From assembly GCF_001673405.1 (NCBI RefSeq), contig NZ_LZLV01000018.1:1-59469 (forward strand): a stretch of DNA of 59,469 bases. Reading direction: 5' to 3'. Source of the stretch: Mycobacterium sp. 1245111.1. GTDB taxonomy: Bacteria > Actinomycetota > Actinomycetes > Mycobacteriales > Mycobacteriaceae. The position numbers and the translations under genes are program-made. Positions 43,366 to 52,943 of the stretch are shown here, one piece after another (position 1 is the first letter of the stretch; the number at the start of each line of letters is the position of its first letter). The notes below the pieces were generated by a model. It was not told the origin of the DNA. It ran no database searches and saw only the letters and a program-made list of their open reading frames with translations.

Positions 43366-45882
43366 ATGACCGATGTCGACCAGACACCCGCGGACGGAAA
43401 GTCCGCCACCGTACGGGCCGACCTCAGCGAGCACTCCCGCACCGGCATGGGCGCGCACGCGCTGCAGCGTGCAATCACCGATCACCTCCGCTACTCGATC
43501 GGCCGGCCGGCCGCCGCGCTGAAACCCGAGCACTACTACCGCGCACTGGCGCTGGCTGTGCGCGACCGGATGCAGGACCGCCGGGTCGCCTCGACGCAGA
43601 CCTCCCTCGACCTCGGCCGCAAGGTCACCTGCTATCTGTCCGCGGAGTTCCTGATGGGCCCGCAGCTGGGCAACAACCTGCTGAACCTGCGTCTGGAGCA
43701 GGCCGCAAAGACCGCGTTGGCCGCGATGGGCCAAGACCTGGACGAGGTGCTGGCGTGTGAGGCCGAGCCCGGTCTGGGCAACGGCGGCCTGGGCCGGCTT
43801 GCCGCGTGCTACCTGGACTCGCTGGCCACCCTCGAACGCCCGGCGATCGGCTACGGAATCCGCTACGAGTTCGGCATCTTCAACCAGGAGATCCGCGACG
43901 GCTGGCAGGTCGAGAAGACCGACAACTGGCTGGTCAACGGAAACGCTTGGGAGATAGCCAAACCCGACGTTAACTACTTGGTGAAGTGGGGTGGCTACGC
44001 CGAGCACTACACCGACGACGCCGGCCACGACCGTGCCCGGTGGGTGCCGGGTCGTGTGCTCAAGGGGGTCGCCTACGACACCCCGATCCAGGGCTACGGC
44101 GTCAACACGTGCAACGTGCTGACACTGTGGAGCGCTCGGGCCGTCGAATCCTTTGCCCTGGAAGCCTTCAACACCGGGGACTACTACAGGGCCGTCGAAG
44201 ACGAGGTGACCTCGGAAACCGTCACCAAGGTGCTCTACCCCAACGACGAGCCCGACGCCGGCAAGCGGCTGCGCCTGCTGCAGCAGTACTTCTTCGTGTC
44301 GTGCTCGCTGCAACACGTGCTGCACATCATGGATGACCTCGCCGACGCCGGAGTCCACGAACTTCCACAGCGATTCGCCTTGCAGCTCAACGACACTCAC
44401 CCGTCGATCGGCGTAGCCGAGCTCATGCGGCTACTGGTCGACGAGCGCGGCCTGGACTGGGACGAGGCGTGGACGATCACCGTCGCAACGTTCGGTTACA
44501 CCAACCACACCCTGCTGCCGGAGGCGCTGGAGAAGTGGCCGCTGGAGCTGTTCGCCGACTCGCTGCCGCGCCACCTCGAGATCATCTACGAGATCAACAG
44601 GCGGTTCCTCGACGAGGTGCGCGCCAAGTTCCCGGGTGACGAAGACCGCGTTCGCCGCATGTCGCTGATCGGCGAGGACGGCGGCAAGAACGTCCGGATG
44701 GCGCACCTGGCCACCGTCGGCAGCCACGCCATCAACGGTGTCGCCGCCCTGCACTCGGAGCTACTGAAAGACAGTGTGCTCAAGGACTTCTACGAGATGT
44801 GGCCGGAGCGGTTCAGCAACAAGACCAACGGTGTGACGCCGCGACGCTTCCTGGCACTGGCCAACCCGGGCCTGCGTGAGCTGCTGGACCGGACCATCGG
44901 TGAAGGGTGGCTGAAGGATCTCGACCGCCTCCGGGGTCTGGAGCCGTTCGTCGAAAATGCGTCGTTCCGCGCGCAGTGGCGTGACATCAAGCGTGGCAAC
45001 AAATCCCGGTTGGCCAAGTACCTGCGCACGGCGACAAGTATCGAACTCAACCCCGACTGGATGTTCGACATCCAGGTCAAGCGGATCCACGAATACAAGC
45101 GTCAACACCTCAGCGTGCTGCATATTGTCGCGCTCTATCACCGCCTCAAGCAGAACCCGCAGCTGTCGATTCCGGAGCGCGCGTTCATCTTCGGCGGCAA
45201 GGCGGCGCCCGGCTATTTCATGGCCAAACGAATCATCAAGCTGATCAACGCCGTTGGCGAGACCATCAACAACGACCCGCAGGTCAGCAAGTCCCTCAAG
45301 GTCGCGTTCGTGCCGAACTTCAGCGTCAAGAACGCACAGCTGATCTACCCGGCGGCGGACCTGTCCGAGCAGATCTCCACCGCGGGCAAGGAAGCCTCGG
45401 GAACCGGGAACATGAAATTCATGATCAACGGCGCCCTCACCATCGGCACGCTCGATGGTGCCAACGTCGAGATGCGCGATGAGGTCGGCGCCGAGAACTT
45501 CTTTCTGTTCGGGCTGACCGAGTCCGAGGTCGAAGCCGTCAAGGCCAACGGCTATCGCCCGCAGGATTACATCGACGGCAACGACGAACTGCGGGCTGTG
45601 CTGGATCTCATTGCGGGCGGGGCGTTCTCGCACGGCGACACCGAGGTGTTCAAGCCGCTGGTTGACAACCTGCGCTACGACGACCCGTTCCTGGTGTGCG
45701 CCGACTTCGCGTCCTACGTGGCCGCGCAAGAGCTGGTCAGCGCCGCGTGGCAGGACAAGGACGCGTGGACGAAGATGTCCATCCTGAACACTGCGCGCAG
45801 CGGCAAGTTCTCGTCGGACCGCGCGATCGCCGAGTACTGCGACGAGATCTGGAACGTATGGCCGCTGACCGTCACGATGTGA
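43366..45882 (+). CDS. glgP: Glycogen/maltodextrin phosphorylase
   Basis: The 838-residue enzyme releases glucose 1-phosphate from alpha-1,4-glucans using inorganic phosphate and PLP. It has the full GT35 length and motifs: YLSAEFLMGPQLGNNL, CEAEPGLGNGGLGRLAACYLDSLATL, and EASGTGNMKFMINGALTIGTLDGANVEM with PLP-binding Lys684. Its product can enter phosphoglucomutase (pgmA at 12622). The ATG follows GGGAGTAGG. It is convergent with the carboxymuconolactone-decarboxylase-like gene, overlapping by 11 bases. Confidence 0.97.
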   Translation: MTDVDQTPADGKSATVRADLSEHSRTGMGAHALQRAITDHLRYSIGRPAAALKPEHYYRALALAVRDRMQDRRVASTQTSLDLGRKVTCYLSAEFLMGPQLGNNLLNLRLEQAAKTALAAMGQDLDEVLACEAEPGLGNGGLGRLAACYLDSLATLERPAIGYGIRYEFGIFNQEIRDGWQVEKTDNWLVNGNAWEIAKPDVNYLVKWGGYAEHYTDDAGHDRARWVPGRVLKGVAYDTPIQGYGVNTCNVLTLWSARAVESFALEAFNTGDYYRAVEDEVTSETVTKVLYPNDEPDAGKRLRLLQQYFFVSCSLQHVLHIMDDLADAGVHELPQRFALQLNDTHPSIGVAELMRLLVDERGLDWDEAWTITVATFGYTNHTLLPEALEKWPLELFADSLPRHLEIIYEINRRFLDEVRAKFPGDEDRVRRMSLIGEDGGKNVRMAHLATVGSHAINGVAALHSELLKDSVLKDFYEMWPERFSNKTNGVTPRRFLALANPGLRELLDRTIGEGWLKDLDRLRGLEPFVENASFRAQWRDIKRGNKSRLAKYLRTATSIELNPDWMFDIQVKRIHEYKRQHLSVLHIVALYHRLKQNPQLSIPERAFIFGGKAAPGYFMAKRIIKLINAVGETINNDPQVSKSLKVAFVPNFSVKNAQLIYPAADLSEQISTAGKEASGTGNMKFMINGALTIGTLDGANVEMRDEVGAENFFLFGLTESEVEAVKANGYRPQDYIDGNDELRAVLDLIAGGAFSHGDTEVFKPLVDNLRYDDPFLVCADFASYVAAQELVSAAWQDKDAWTKMSILNTARSGKFSSDRAIAEYCDEIWNVWPLTVTM

Positions 45883-46429
45883 CGTCACGCCTCGGCGGGA
45901 TCGGCAGCCGCGCGCTTTCGTCGAGGTCGACGTCGAGCGCGTTGAGCGCCAGCGCCAGACCGGCATAGCGGTTGATCACCATCAGCACTTCGACGGTGGC
46001 CTGCGAGCCGACCGCTCGGTGAACCCGGTCGAACATCTCCGCCGAGACGTGCTGGGTGGTCAGCAGCTCGCTGGTCAGCTCGAGTACCGCAAGCTCGGTC
46101 CCCTCGAGCGGCATTTCCCGCCAGTCGGACTCGGAAAGAATCGCGTCGATCTCGTCGGTACCGACGCCGGCGGTGCGGGCGATGTCGCGGTGCTGGCCGA
46201 GTTCGTACGCGCAGTCCATCAGGTATGCGGTGCGCAGCACGACGAGTTCTCGCAGCCTGAGCGGCAGTGTCGGGCTGGTGAGGGCCGCGTCACCCGCGAC
46301 CATCCACCCAGTGAACACCTTCTCGGCGTTGGCCAAAGCGCGGTAGACGTTGAGATTGCCACGGGCATTGGTCAATTCGCGAGCCCGAGGTGTCATGTCG
46401 GACGGGTCGCGGTAGGCGATGCGTGTCAT
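45872..46429 (-). CDS. Carboxymuconolactone decarboxylase-like protein
   Basis: The 185-residue all-helical protein belongs to the CMD/AhpD-like fold. It contains LRELVVLRTAYLMDCAYELGQHRDIARTAGV near residues 63-93, with one Cys in place of the CxxC of AhpD. The N-terminus RNARGNLNVYRALANAEKVF and a central TSELLTTQHVS are typical. It overlaps the preceding CMD-like gene by four bases (ATGA) and is the last gene of the aromatic-degradation run. True decarboxylase activity is not assured; many of these act in peroxide defence or are unassigned. Confidence 0.8.
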   Translation of the reverse strand: MTRIAYRDPSDMTPRARELTNARGNLNVYRALANAEKVFTGWMVAGDAALTSPTLPLRLRELVVLRTAYLMDCAYELGQHRDIARTAGVGTDEIDAILSESDWREMPLEGTELAVLELTSELLTTQHVSAEMFDRVHRAVGSQATVEVLMVINRYAGLALALNALDVDLDESARLPIPPRRDVTS

Positions 46430-46944
46430 CGGGCGTCGACCTCGACGTCGACGGCGTTGAGCACCAGGGCCAGCCCGTAGTAGCAGCCGACGAGCATTAG
46501 GAGTTCGGTGATCGCCTCATCGCCGAAGATGCTGTGAGCCTTGGTGAATGACGCCTCACTGAGTCGTCGGGTGACGCACAGTTCGGTGACGACGTCGAGG
46601 AGGACGCGTTCGGTGTCGTCGAAGTCGGCCGCGTCGAAGTCATCAGTCTCGACGATGGCACTGATCTGGTCTTCGGTCAGGCCGGCGTCGAGGGCCATTA
46701 CGATGTGATGGCCGAGTTCGTAGCGGGAGTTCTGCAGTCTGGCCACCCTCAGGATGACCAACTCCCGCGTCCGCGGCTTAAAGGTCGGGCTCTCGAATAA
46801 TTCGCCGACCATCTGTGCCCAACCCACGAAGACGTCGGGCGCGTTGGCGAGCACCCTCAGCACGTTCACCGCGCGACTACGGACCATCAACTCGCGGACG
46901 GGTTCGGGTTGCTGTTCGACGTCGACTAGCGGTATCCGCGACAT
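46426..46944 (-). CDS. Carboxymuconolactone decarboxylase-like protein, second copy
   Basis: The 172-residue paralogue has TRELVILRVARLQNSRYELGHHIVMALDAGLT at about residues 57-88, where the cysteine usual in this motif is Ser or Asn. The ending YYGLALVLNAVDVEVDAR is nearly the same as the end of the neighbouring copy (YAGLALALNALDVDLDE), so the two arose by duplication. It lies 16 bases downstream of the dioxygenase gene. They may form a heteromer in the same pathway. Confidence 0.8.
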   Translation of the reverse strand: MSRIPLVDVEQQPEPVRELMVRSRAVNVLRVLANAPDVFVGWAQMVGELFESPTFKPRTRELVILRVARLQNSRYELGHHIVMALDAGLTEDQISAIVETDDFDAADFDDTERVLLDVVTELCVTRRLSEASFTKAHSIFGDEAITELLMLVGCYYGLALVLNAVDVEVDAR

Positions 46945-46960
46945 CTGTTTCCTCCCTTGG

Positions 46961-47830
46961 CTATTCGGCGGCCAGTGTAAAGGTCCAGTCCAAGGTCACG
47001 AACGGTTCGTCGACCGTGGTCCCGTCGGGGGTCTGACCGGGTTCGTGCCACACAAAGTCAGCCATCAGCGAATCCTGGTCGGCGAAAACGGCGTCGTGCC
47101 CGATGTACGGGTCGTCCCGCCGGAACAGTTGAGTGATCAGCGGCCGGTAGCCCTCCGCTTTAAACCAGAAGTGCACGTGCTGCGGTCGGACCGGCGAACG
47201 ATTCGCCGCGCGGAGGATTTCGCCGCACGGCCCGTCGGTGGGCACGGGGTAGTAGCGCGGTGTGATGGACCGATACCAAAACCGACCGTCGTCAGTGGTG
47301 GTCAGCAGCGCCCGCATGGCGAACTGGTCGCGCGGCTTCTCAGTCCGCTGAACGTCGTAGAAGCCCTCGCCGTCGCTGTGCCAGGTGTCGACCTTCGCGC
47401 CGGCGACAGGGGTGCCGTCTTCGTCGACGACCCGGCCTGTGACGAACATCGGCCTGCCGCCGACGCCTTCGGAGATGTCATCACCGTTGGCGGCGCTCGG
47501 CCGCCCCTCAACATAGAACGGACCGAGCAGTGCCGAGTCGGTCGTCGACGCTCCGCTGCGCTGGTTGATCTTGTCCAGCAGCATGCTCAACCCCAGGATG
47601 TCGGAGAGCAAAACGAACTCCTGCCGCGCCGGGCTGGAGATCTTGCCGGTGCGTTCGAGGAAATCCATTGCAGTGAACCATTCGTCGCCGGTCAGTCGAA
47701 CCTCACGTGCGAAGTCGTGCAGATGCTGGACCAGGCAATCGAACACCTCGCGGAATCGCGGGTCGGTGGAGTTCGCGAAGGACTGTCGCACCGCGGCGGT
47801 GAGCGTCTGCTCGGTCAAGTTGGATGACAT
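46961..47830 (-). CDS. Intradiol ring-cleavage dioxygenase, hydroxyquinol/catechol type
   Basis: The 289-residue enzyme opens an aromatic ring between two hydroxyl groups using ferric iron. The N-terminal helical dimerisation domain (about residues 20-100) is followed by the beta-sandwich with candidate ligands Tyr in GEGFYDVQR, Tyr in PRYYPVPTDG, and two His in RPQHVHFWFKAEGY. TDSALLGPFYVEGRP is a typical family stretch. It closest resembles hydroxyquinol 1,2-dioxygenase. It sits 17 bases after the quinone oxidoreductase gene. Confidence 0.88.
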   Translation of the reverse strand: MSSNLTEQTLTAAVRQSFANSTDPRFREVFDCLVQHLHDFAREVRLTGDEWFTAMDFLERTGKISSPARQEFVLLSDILGLSMLLDKINQRSGASTTDSALLGPFYVEGRPSAANGDDISEGVGGRPMFVTGRVVDEDGTPVAGAKVDTWHSDGEGFYDVQRTEKPRDQFAMRALLTTTDDGRFWYRSITPRYYPVPTDGPCGEILRAANRSPVRPQHVHFWFKAEGYRPLITQLFRRDDPYIGHDAVFADQDSLMADFVWHEPGQTPDGTTVDEPFVTLDWTFTLAAE

Positions 47831-47847
47831 CGGTGTGCCTCGCTTTG

Positions 47848-48786
47848 TCAGGGCCGGATCACGACGCGGCCGGCGGTGTGGTCGGCCACGGCCTGATAGG
47901 CCGCGACTGCGTCGTCGAGCGGGTAGGTGGCGGAGATCGGAAGCGGGCGGAACTCCCCCGACGCGAAGTAGGGCGCCATCTGCTCGAGGCGGCGCGCCGA
48001 ATCGACGATCGTCAGCTTTCCGCTATCGACGCCGAGGATGCGAGATTCGTTGCGGTACAAGTCGCGAACGTTGACCTCGACGACGGGCGATCCGATCGCG
48101 CTGATCACCACGAGCCTGCCCCGGCGGGCCAGCGCGGCCAGCGCCGCGGGCGTCGTCGCGCCGCCGACCGCGTCGTACACGACGTCCGCTTTGATGTCGC
48201 CGGCCATGTCATAGGTGACGAATTCGTCGATCACGGCAGCCGCGGGAGTGTCGCCTTCGGGTGATCGCCTCCCCACACCAATGACTTTGGCGCCGAGCGT
48301 GTGCGCGATCTGCGCGACCGCTCCCCCGACACCGCCCGTCACTCCGAAGACGGCGACGGTTTCGCCGACCGCCAGTTGCGCCGTTTGCACCAGCCCGTAC
48401 CACGCGGTGACGAAGTTGACGCCGACCGTAGCGGCTTCGTCGAAACTGAGTCGTTCGGGCTTTCGAGCCAGGGCTGCGGCGGGAACCGAGATCAATTCGG
48501 CGTGTGACCCGTCGCGATTGAAGCCGGTGTCTCCCCCGGTTCCCCAGACCGCCACGCCTTCCCATTCCGGTGGGCCGCCGACGACCACACCCGCGAAATC
48601 ACGTCCAGGTGTGCGCGGCAGGATCGTCCAATCCATAGCGCCGCCAATGTTTTTCACATCGGACGGGTTGATGGATGCAGCCTCGACGCGAACGACCGCT
48701 TCGGCCGTCGTCGCGCACGGATCGGGAACGTCCTCGACCCGCAACACACCGAGGTCGCCGAACTCGTGGAAACGCAGCGCCCGCAT
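47848..48786 (-). CDS. Zinc-independent quinone/alcohol oxidoreductase (MDR family)
   Basis: The 312-residue protein is a medium-chain dehydrogenase/reductase. It begins MRALRFHEFGDLGVLRVEDV, has PGRDFAGVVVGGPPEWEGVAVWG, and the NADPH-binding FGVTGGVGGAVAQIAHTLGAKVIGVG near 144-169. The structural zinc cysteine cluster is absent, as in quinone reductases. It should reduce a quinone or enone formed during aromatic breakdown. The ATG lies three bases after the stop of the membrane-protein gene, so the whole cluster 49185-45872 is probably one operon. Confidence 0.88.
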   Translation of the reverse strand: MRALRFHEFGDLGVLRVEDVPDPCATTAEAVVRVEAASINPSDVKNIGGAMDWTILPRTPGRDFAGVVVGGPPEWEGVAVWGTGGDTGFNRDGSHAELISVPAAALARKPERLSFDEAATVGVNFVTAWYGLVQTAQLAVGETVAVFGVTGGVGGAVAQIAHTLGAKVIGVGRRSPEGDTPAAAVIDEFVTYDMAGDIKADVVYDAVGGATTPAALAALARRGRLVVISAIGSPVVEVNVRDLYRNESRILGVDSGKLTIVDSARRLEQMAPYFASGEFRPLPISATYPLDDAVAAYQAVADHTAGRVVIRP

Positions 48787-48789
48787 GCG

Positions 48790-49185
48790 TCAGTCGTCGA
48801 CCGGTGCCGGCGCCCCGACCTTGCGACGGGCCGCTCCCCACAGTCCGGTGCCGACGCCGACGACGGCGCCGCCCAGCCCGATCAATTGCTGCGACCGCTT
48901 CATCTCGTGGTGGACGCTCATGCCGCCCAGCAGATCGGCGGCGTCAGCGCCGGCGGAAGCGAGAAACCAGCCGCGGGTATTGCTGCCGCGCAATGCCGAC
49001 GCGGCCAACAATCCGCCGATCAACGCGTCACGGTAACCCATTGAGCGCAGTAATAACTGCGCGGTCGGCGACGGTCTATCCCTGTCGCCCCACAGCCGGT
49101 TCGCCCGCAAAGGGTCGACGAGAAACGAGATACCGGAGGCTAGTCTGATTGTGCCCACGGCCAGCGCCGCACGGTCGATAGTCAT
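48790..49185 (-). CDS. Small membrane protein of unknown function
   Basis: The 131-residue protein has three weak hydrophobic stretches: TIRLASGISFLVDP near 12-25, ALIGGLLAASALRG near 54-67, and GLGGAVVGVGTGLWGAA near 103-119. It includes DPLRANRLWGDRDRPSP and MGYRDALIGG, a pattern I associate with the DUF4267-like actinobacterial group. It is the first gene of the aromatic cluster, three bases before the oxidoreductase. The function is unknown. Confidence 0.65.
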   Translation of the reverse strand: MTIDRAALAVGTIRLASGISFLVDPLRANRLWGDRDRPSPTAQLLLRSMGYRDALIGGLLAASALRGSNTRGWFLASAGADAADLLGGMSVHHEMKRSQQLIGLGGAVVGVGTGLWGAARRKVGAPAPVDD

Positions 49186-49294
49186 GAGATACGAGCCTAG
49201 ATGCTCGCCGAGCGTCGAGTTGTCGCGTTGTTATCGTGCGATGTTCCCATCGTGTCGACGTTCGTGCCCGCAGCGGGATGTCAGAATTCAGGTC

Positions 49295-49954
49295 ATGATC
49301 GAAACGTCCCCGCCAGCCTCAGCACCACGGTTCGAGCCGGATGAGGGCTGGGTGCCCGCCGACGAGCGAAGGTTCGGGCTGGACCGGCGCACGCTGCGCC
49401 CGACCCTGGCCGTCTTCGCCCTGGTCGTCTTGATGTCGGTGGTCTTGCCGGTGATCAACGCGTCGGTCCCGTACCACGACATCGTCCGGCCCGGCGACGT
49501 CATGCAGATCGACGGCGACGTGACCTTCGTTCCCGAGGCCGGTTGGGGTATCACGTCCGGTGTGCGCGCCGGCCACGCCCCGATCTCGGGGCAGTATCCC
49601 GCCTCGGCCACCGTCGAAGACGGTGCGCTGAAGTTCACGCTGCGCACCGGACAGTTCCACGGCGACGCGGACCAACTGCTCGATCAGATCGAGACCACCT
49701 CAGAAGCGCTGAACCAAGGGCGCGGCGTGCACATCACCGGCGCGCCTGCCACCATCGTCACTTCGCAGGGCAAGCAGGGCGCAACCGTGCGAGTCACCGG
49801 ACCGCACACCGGAGGCCTGATCGCCGCGTTCGTGTTCGACGGCCGAGGAGTCGAAGCGGTGGCGACCGGTCCGACCGACGCCGGCACCGACCGGAGCGCC
49901 GCGGTGTTGCGGATGATCGACAGCATCAACAAGCCCAAGCAGGAACAGCGATGA
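49295..49954 (+). CDS. Single-pass membrane protein linked to PrsW protease
   Basis: The 219-residue protein has a proline-rich cytosolic tail, a charged region ending DRRTLRPT near residue 40, one membrane helix (LAVFALVVLMSVVLPVI, about 41-57), and an extracytoplasmic part of about 155 residues. The latter has DIVRPGDVMQIDGDVTFVPEAGWG and a glycine-rich repeat. It is not recognised by family. Its stop overlaps the start of the PrsW gene (ATGA), so it is a likely substrate or partner of that protease. Confidence 0.7.
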   Translation: MIETSPPASAPRFEPDEGWVPADERRFGLDRRTLRPTLAVFALVVLMSVVLPVINASVPYHDIVRPGDVMQIDGDVTFVPEAGWGITSGVRAGHAPISGQYPASATVEDGALKFTLRTGQFHGDADQLLDQIETTSEALNQGRGVHITGAPATIVTSQGKQGATVRVTGPHTGGLIAAFVFDGRGVEAVATGPTDAGTDRSAAVLRMIDSINKPKQEQR

Positions 49955-51129
49955 CGACTCTGGCCCAACTCGATCGGACGCGCGACGCCGCGCTGGACCT
50001 TTCCGGCTGGGGCCGACGGTTCGTGTTCTACCAACCGCGCAACTTCGCGTTCTGGGGCTACTTGACGCTGGTCGGAATCGGTGTGCTGACGTTCTTTTCG
50101 ACGCTGGCCCGTGAATACAACGCCTACGGCGAAGCGATCGGGCTGGCGGTGACGTCATTCGCCATCTACGCGGCGCTGTTCTGGTGGTTCACCGATCGGA
50201 TCGACCACTACGCCAAACTGCCGCACAAACTGATGGTCGTCGCGTTCCTGTGGGGTGGCTTCGCAGCCACCGGCGCGATGGCCGCCAATGCCAATGACGC
50301 GATGCTGGCCCTGTACGGCAAGAACTTCGGCCAGGTGTGGGCACTCAACTGGGGTGCCGGGCTGGCCGCGCCGTTCACCGAGGAACTGGCCAAGGGTTCG
50401 GGACTGTTGTTGCTCATCGCCCTGGCGCAGCGACACGTGCGGACCGCGTTCGACGGGTTCATCCTCGGCGCGTTCATCGGCCTGGGATTCCAGATTGTCG
50501 AGGACATCACCTACGCCATGACGTCGGCCGGTACTCAGTTTGGCGCCAACCAAATTGGGGCCTCGGTCGGCACGATCATTCTTCGGATGCTCACCGGGGT
50601 GGCCGCTCATATTCTGTACAGCGCCATCTTCTGCGCGGGTGTGGTCTATCTCTTCGGCCGTCCGGCGGAACCGCGCAAGGTCGGCCGTGGCCTGATCCTG
50701 ATCGCGATACCGATGCTGCTGCATGGGACCTGGGATTCGGTGGCCACCATCGCCGGCCAAAACTCGCTAGCGCTGATCGGTCTGCTGATCGGCACGATCA
50801 TCGTCGCGCTGATCGTCGTTGCGCGGGTATACAAGTTGACTGTCGCAAGAGAACGCGGCTTCGTCCGTGACGTGATGGCCCCCGAGCAGGCCCGCGAGAT
50901 CATCACCCCGCTGGAGCTCGACGCGATGGCCGGTAATCGCAAGGCCCGCAAGGCGTATCGCAAGGCTGGCCGCAATCGGCAGGAACGCCGGCGAGCGCGC
51001 TACATCCTCAACGCCGGGTACGCGCTCGCCGACGAGTTGGCCGCCGCCCGCGGCGCCGACACCGACCGGGTGCGTTTCGCACGCTCGGAGGTCGCCCGCA
51101 TCCGGGCGGGCATCCCCTCGCCGTGGTGA
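49951..51129 (+). CDS. PrsW-family intramembrane protease
   Basis: The 392-residue membrane protein has the PrsW glutamic-protease motifs: E144-E145-x-x-K148 in FTEELAKGSG, F180-x-x-x-E184 in GLGFQIVED, H220 in AAHILYS, and H258 in LLHGTWDS. About eight helices precede a basic C-terminal tail with RKARKAYRKAGRNRQERRRARY, probably cytosolic. PrsW cleaves anti-sigma factors or other single-pass proteins. It is translationally coupled to the upstream single-pass membrane protein. Confidence 0.88.
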   Translation: MTTLAQLDRTRDAALDLSGWGRRFVFYQPRNFAFWGYLTLVGIGVLTFFSTLAREYNAYGEAIGLAVTSFAIYAALFWWFTDRIDHYAKLPHKLMVVAFLWGGFAATGAMAANANDAMLALYGKNFGQVWALNWGAGLAAPFTEELAKGSGLLLLIALAQRHVRTAFDGFILGAFIGLGFQIVEDITYAMTSAGTQFGANQIGASVGTIILRMLTGVAAHILYSAIFCAGVVYLFGRPAEPRKVGRGLILIAIPMLLHGTWDSVATIAGQNSLALIGLLIGTIIVALIVVARVYKLTVARERGFVRDVMAPEQAREIITPLELDAMAGNRKARKAYRKAGRNRQERRRARYILNAGYALADELAAARGADTDRVRFARSEVARIRAGIPSPW

Positions 51130-51131
51130 CG

Positions 51132-52943
51132 CTATCTGATAACTGAGTCGTCGGGCACCCGGGGCGATTCCTCGGGGGTCCAGGCGAACGGCTGGCCAGG
51201 CTGACCGGGAAACAGGTAATCGATGAAAGCCGCTGCGGTGGGCTGTGGTTCGTGGTTGGCCAGGCCCGGCCGCTCGTTGGCCTCGATGAACGCGTACTCC
51301 TCGCCGGTGACATCGGGGACGAGCAGATCGATGCCGGTCACTGGGATACCGATCGCCTCGGCAGCAGCGACCGCGACCTTGCACAGCTCGGGATTCACCT
51401 CGGGCGTGACATCGTGGATCGTGCCGCCCTGATGCAGGTTGGCGGTGTGGCGCACGCGCAGCCGATTACCTTGGGGCAGAACGTCGTCCAGCTGCCATCC
51501 GGCTTCGTTGACCGTCGACTCGGTGATGGCGTCGAGCGGAATCTTGGACTCGCCACCGGTGGCCGCCGAGCGCCGTCGACTCTCGGCCACGATCAAATCC
51601 CGCACGGTGTGCTTGCCGGTGCCGATGACCTCCGGCGGCAGCCGGAGGGCCGCGGCGACGACGCGGCCGTCGATCACCACCAGTCGAAGGTCGTCGCCGG
51701 TAATCCGCTGCTCGATCAGCACCTCGGGATACTGCTCGCGCGCCCGCGCCAGCGCCGCGGTGAGGTCGTCGGGTCCGTTCTCAGCCGTCACGCCGACCGT
51801 GATGCCCTTGCCCTGTTCACCTCGAGTGGGTTTGACGACAACTTCCCCGACATCTTTCAGAAAGGCGAAGTCGTCCTCGTCGAACGTTGCCAGCCGAGCG
51901 CGCGGTACGGTGATACCCGCGTCCGACACCAGCCGGCGGGTCAACCTCTTGTCGTCGCAACGGCACATCGCGATAGCCGAGGTGAACTCCGACAGCGACT
52001 CTCGGGTGACGACGCTGCGACCGCCGTGGGTGAGGCGCATTTCGCCGGTTTCGGCGTCGAGTACCTCCACCCAGATGCCGCGACGCAATGCCTCGTCGGC
52101 GATGATCCGCGCGTAGGGATTCAGATCGTCGACCGTCTCCGGCGGCGGGCTGAACAGCGGTTGGTTGATCGCATTCTTTCGCTTGATCACCAGTACCGGG
52201 ACGCGGCGAAAGCCCAGCTTCTCATAGAGTCGGATCGCCGCCGAATTGTCGTGGGTAACAGACAGATCCATGTACGCACGGCCTGCACGACGGAAGTGTG
52301 AGGCCAACTTCTTGGTCAGCGCGATGCCGATGCCGGGTATCCCCGCAGCTGGATCGACGGCCAACGTCCACAAACTCGAGCCCTGCTCGGGGTCGTTGAA
52401 CAGTAGTTGGTGGTCGACGCCGGTCACCGTGCCGACCACGGCACCGTCGTCGTCGCGTACCGCGAGCAGGTACGTGACGGCCGGCTGGTTCAGGTTGTTG
52501 TCCCAGATCGTGTCGACCGGCGAGGGAACCATCCCGCAGCGGACGAATACGCGATTCATCGAGTCGGCGTCGGACGAGTCGTCGAGCGGGCGAACGGTGA
52601 CACCCACCGGGGAGGGAGCGGTGTCGTCCTCCTCCGACTCGTCACCGAACCGCAGTCGATACGTGTGACTGGGGTCGATGAACAGCTCGGAAGGCGCTCC
52701 GGCAACCACGATTTGGGGTTCGCGCGCATAGATGCAGATATCACGCCGCCCGGGCGCCTCCCGTCGAAGTGCATCGGCCAACTTACCGGCGTCGGCATAT
52801 GTCTGGCCGAAAATGAGTTTGCCCCAACCCAATTCGAGCTCGACGTCCTTCGCCATGGCGTCCACCAGATCCGGCGGTGACGCGTCGTGCAGACCGAGCG
52901 TGATCGCCTCGGTGTGGTCCTTCGACGGACCGACGGAGGTCAT
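51132..52943 (-). CDS. ngg: N-acetylglutaminylglutamine synthetase (GNAT plus ATP-grasp fusion)
   Basis: The 603-residue protein fuses an N-terminal acetyltransferase region (about 60-260, with WTLAVDPAAGIPGIGIALTKKLASHFRRAG) to an ATP-grasp ligase (about 310-585, with VVVKPTRGEQGKGITVGV, VTGIDLLVPDV and FIEANERPGLANHE). This domain order is that of the N-acetylglutaminylglutamine synthetase that makes the osmolyte NAGGN, using acetylation and glutamate-glutamine ligation. The start overlaps the stop of the amidotransferase gene (ATGA). The pair forms one pathway. Confidence 0.85.
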   Translation of the reverse strand: MTSVGPSKDHTEAITLGLHDASPPDLVDAMAKDVELELGWGKLIFGQTYADAGKLADALRREAPGRRDICIYAREPQIVVAGAPSELFIDPSHTYRLRFGDESEEDDTAPSPVGVTVRPLDDSSDADSMNRVFVRCGMVPSPVDTIWDNNLNQPAVTYLLAVRDDDGAVVGTVTGVDHQLLFNDPEQGSSLWTLAVDPAAGIPGIGIALTKKLASHFRRAGRAYMDLSVTHDNSAAIRLYEKLGFRRVPVLVIKRKNAINQPLFSPPPETVDDLNPYARIIADEALRRGIWVEVLDAETGEMRLTHGGRSVVTRESLSEFTSAIAMCRCDDKRLTRRLVSDAGITVPRARLATFDEDDFAFLKDVGEVVVKPTRGEQGKGITVGVTAENGPDDLTAALARAREQYPEVLIEQRITGDDLRLVVIDGRVVAAALRLPPEVIGTGKHTVRDLIVAESRRRSAATGGESKIPLDAITESTVNEAGWQLDDVLPQGNRLRVRHTANLHQGGTIHDVTPEVNPELCKVAVAAAEAIGIPVTGIDLLVPDVTGEEYAFIEANERPGLANHEPQPTAAAFIDYLFPGQPGQPFAWTPEESPRVPDDSVIR

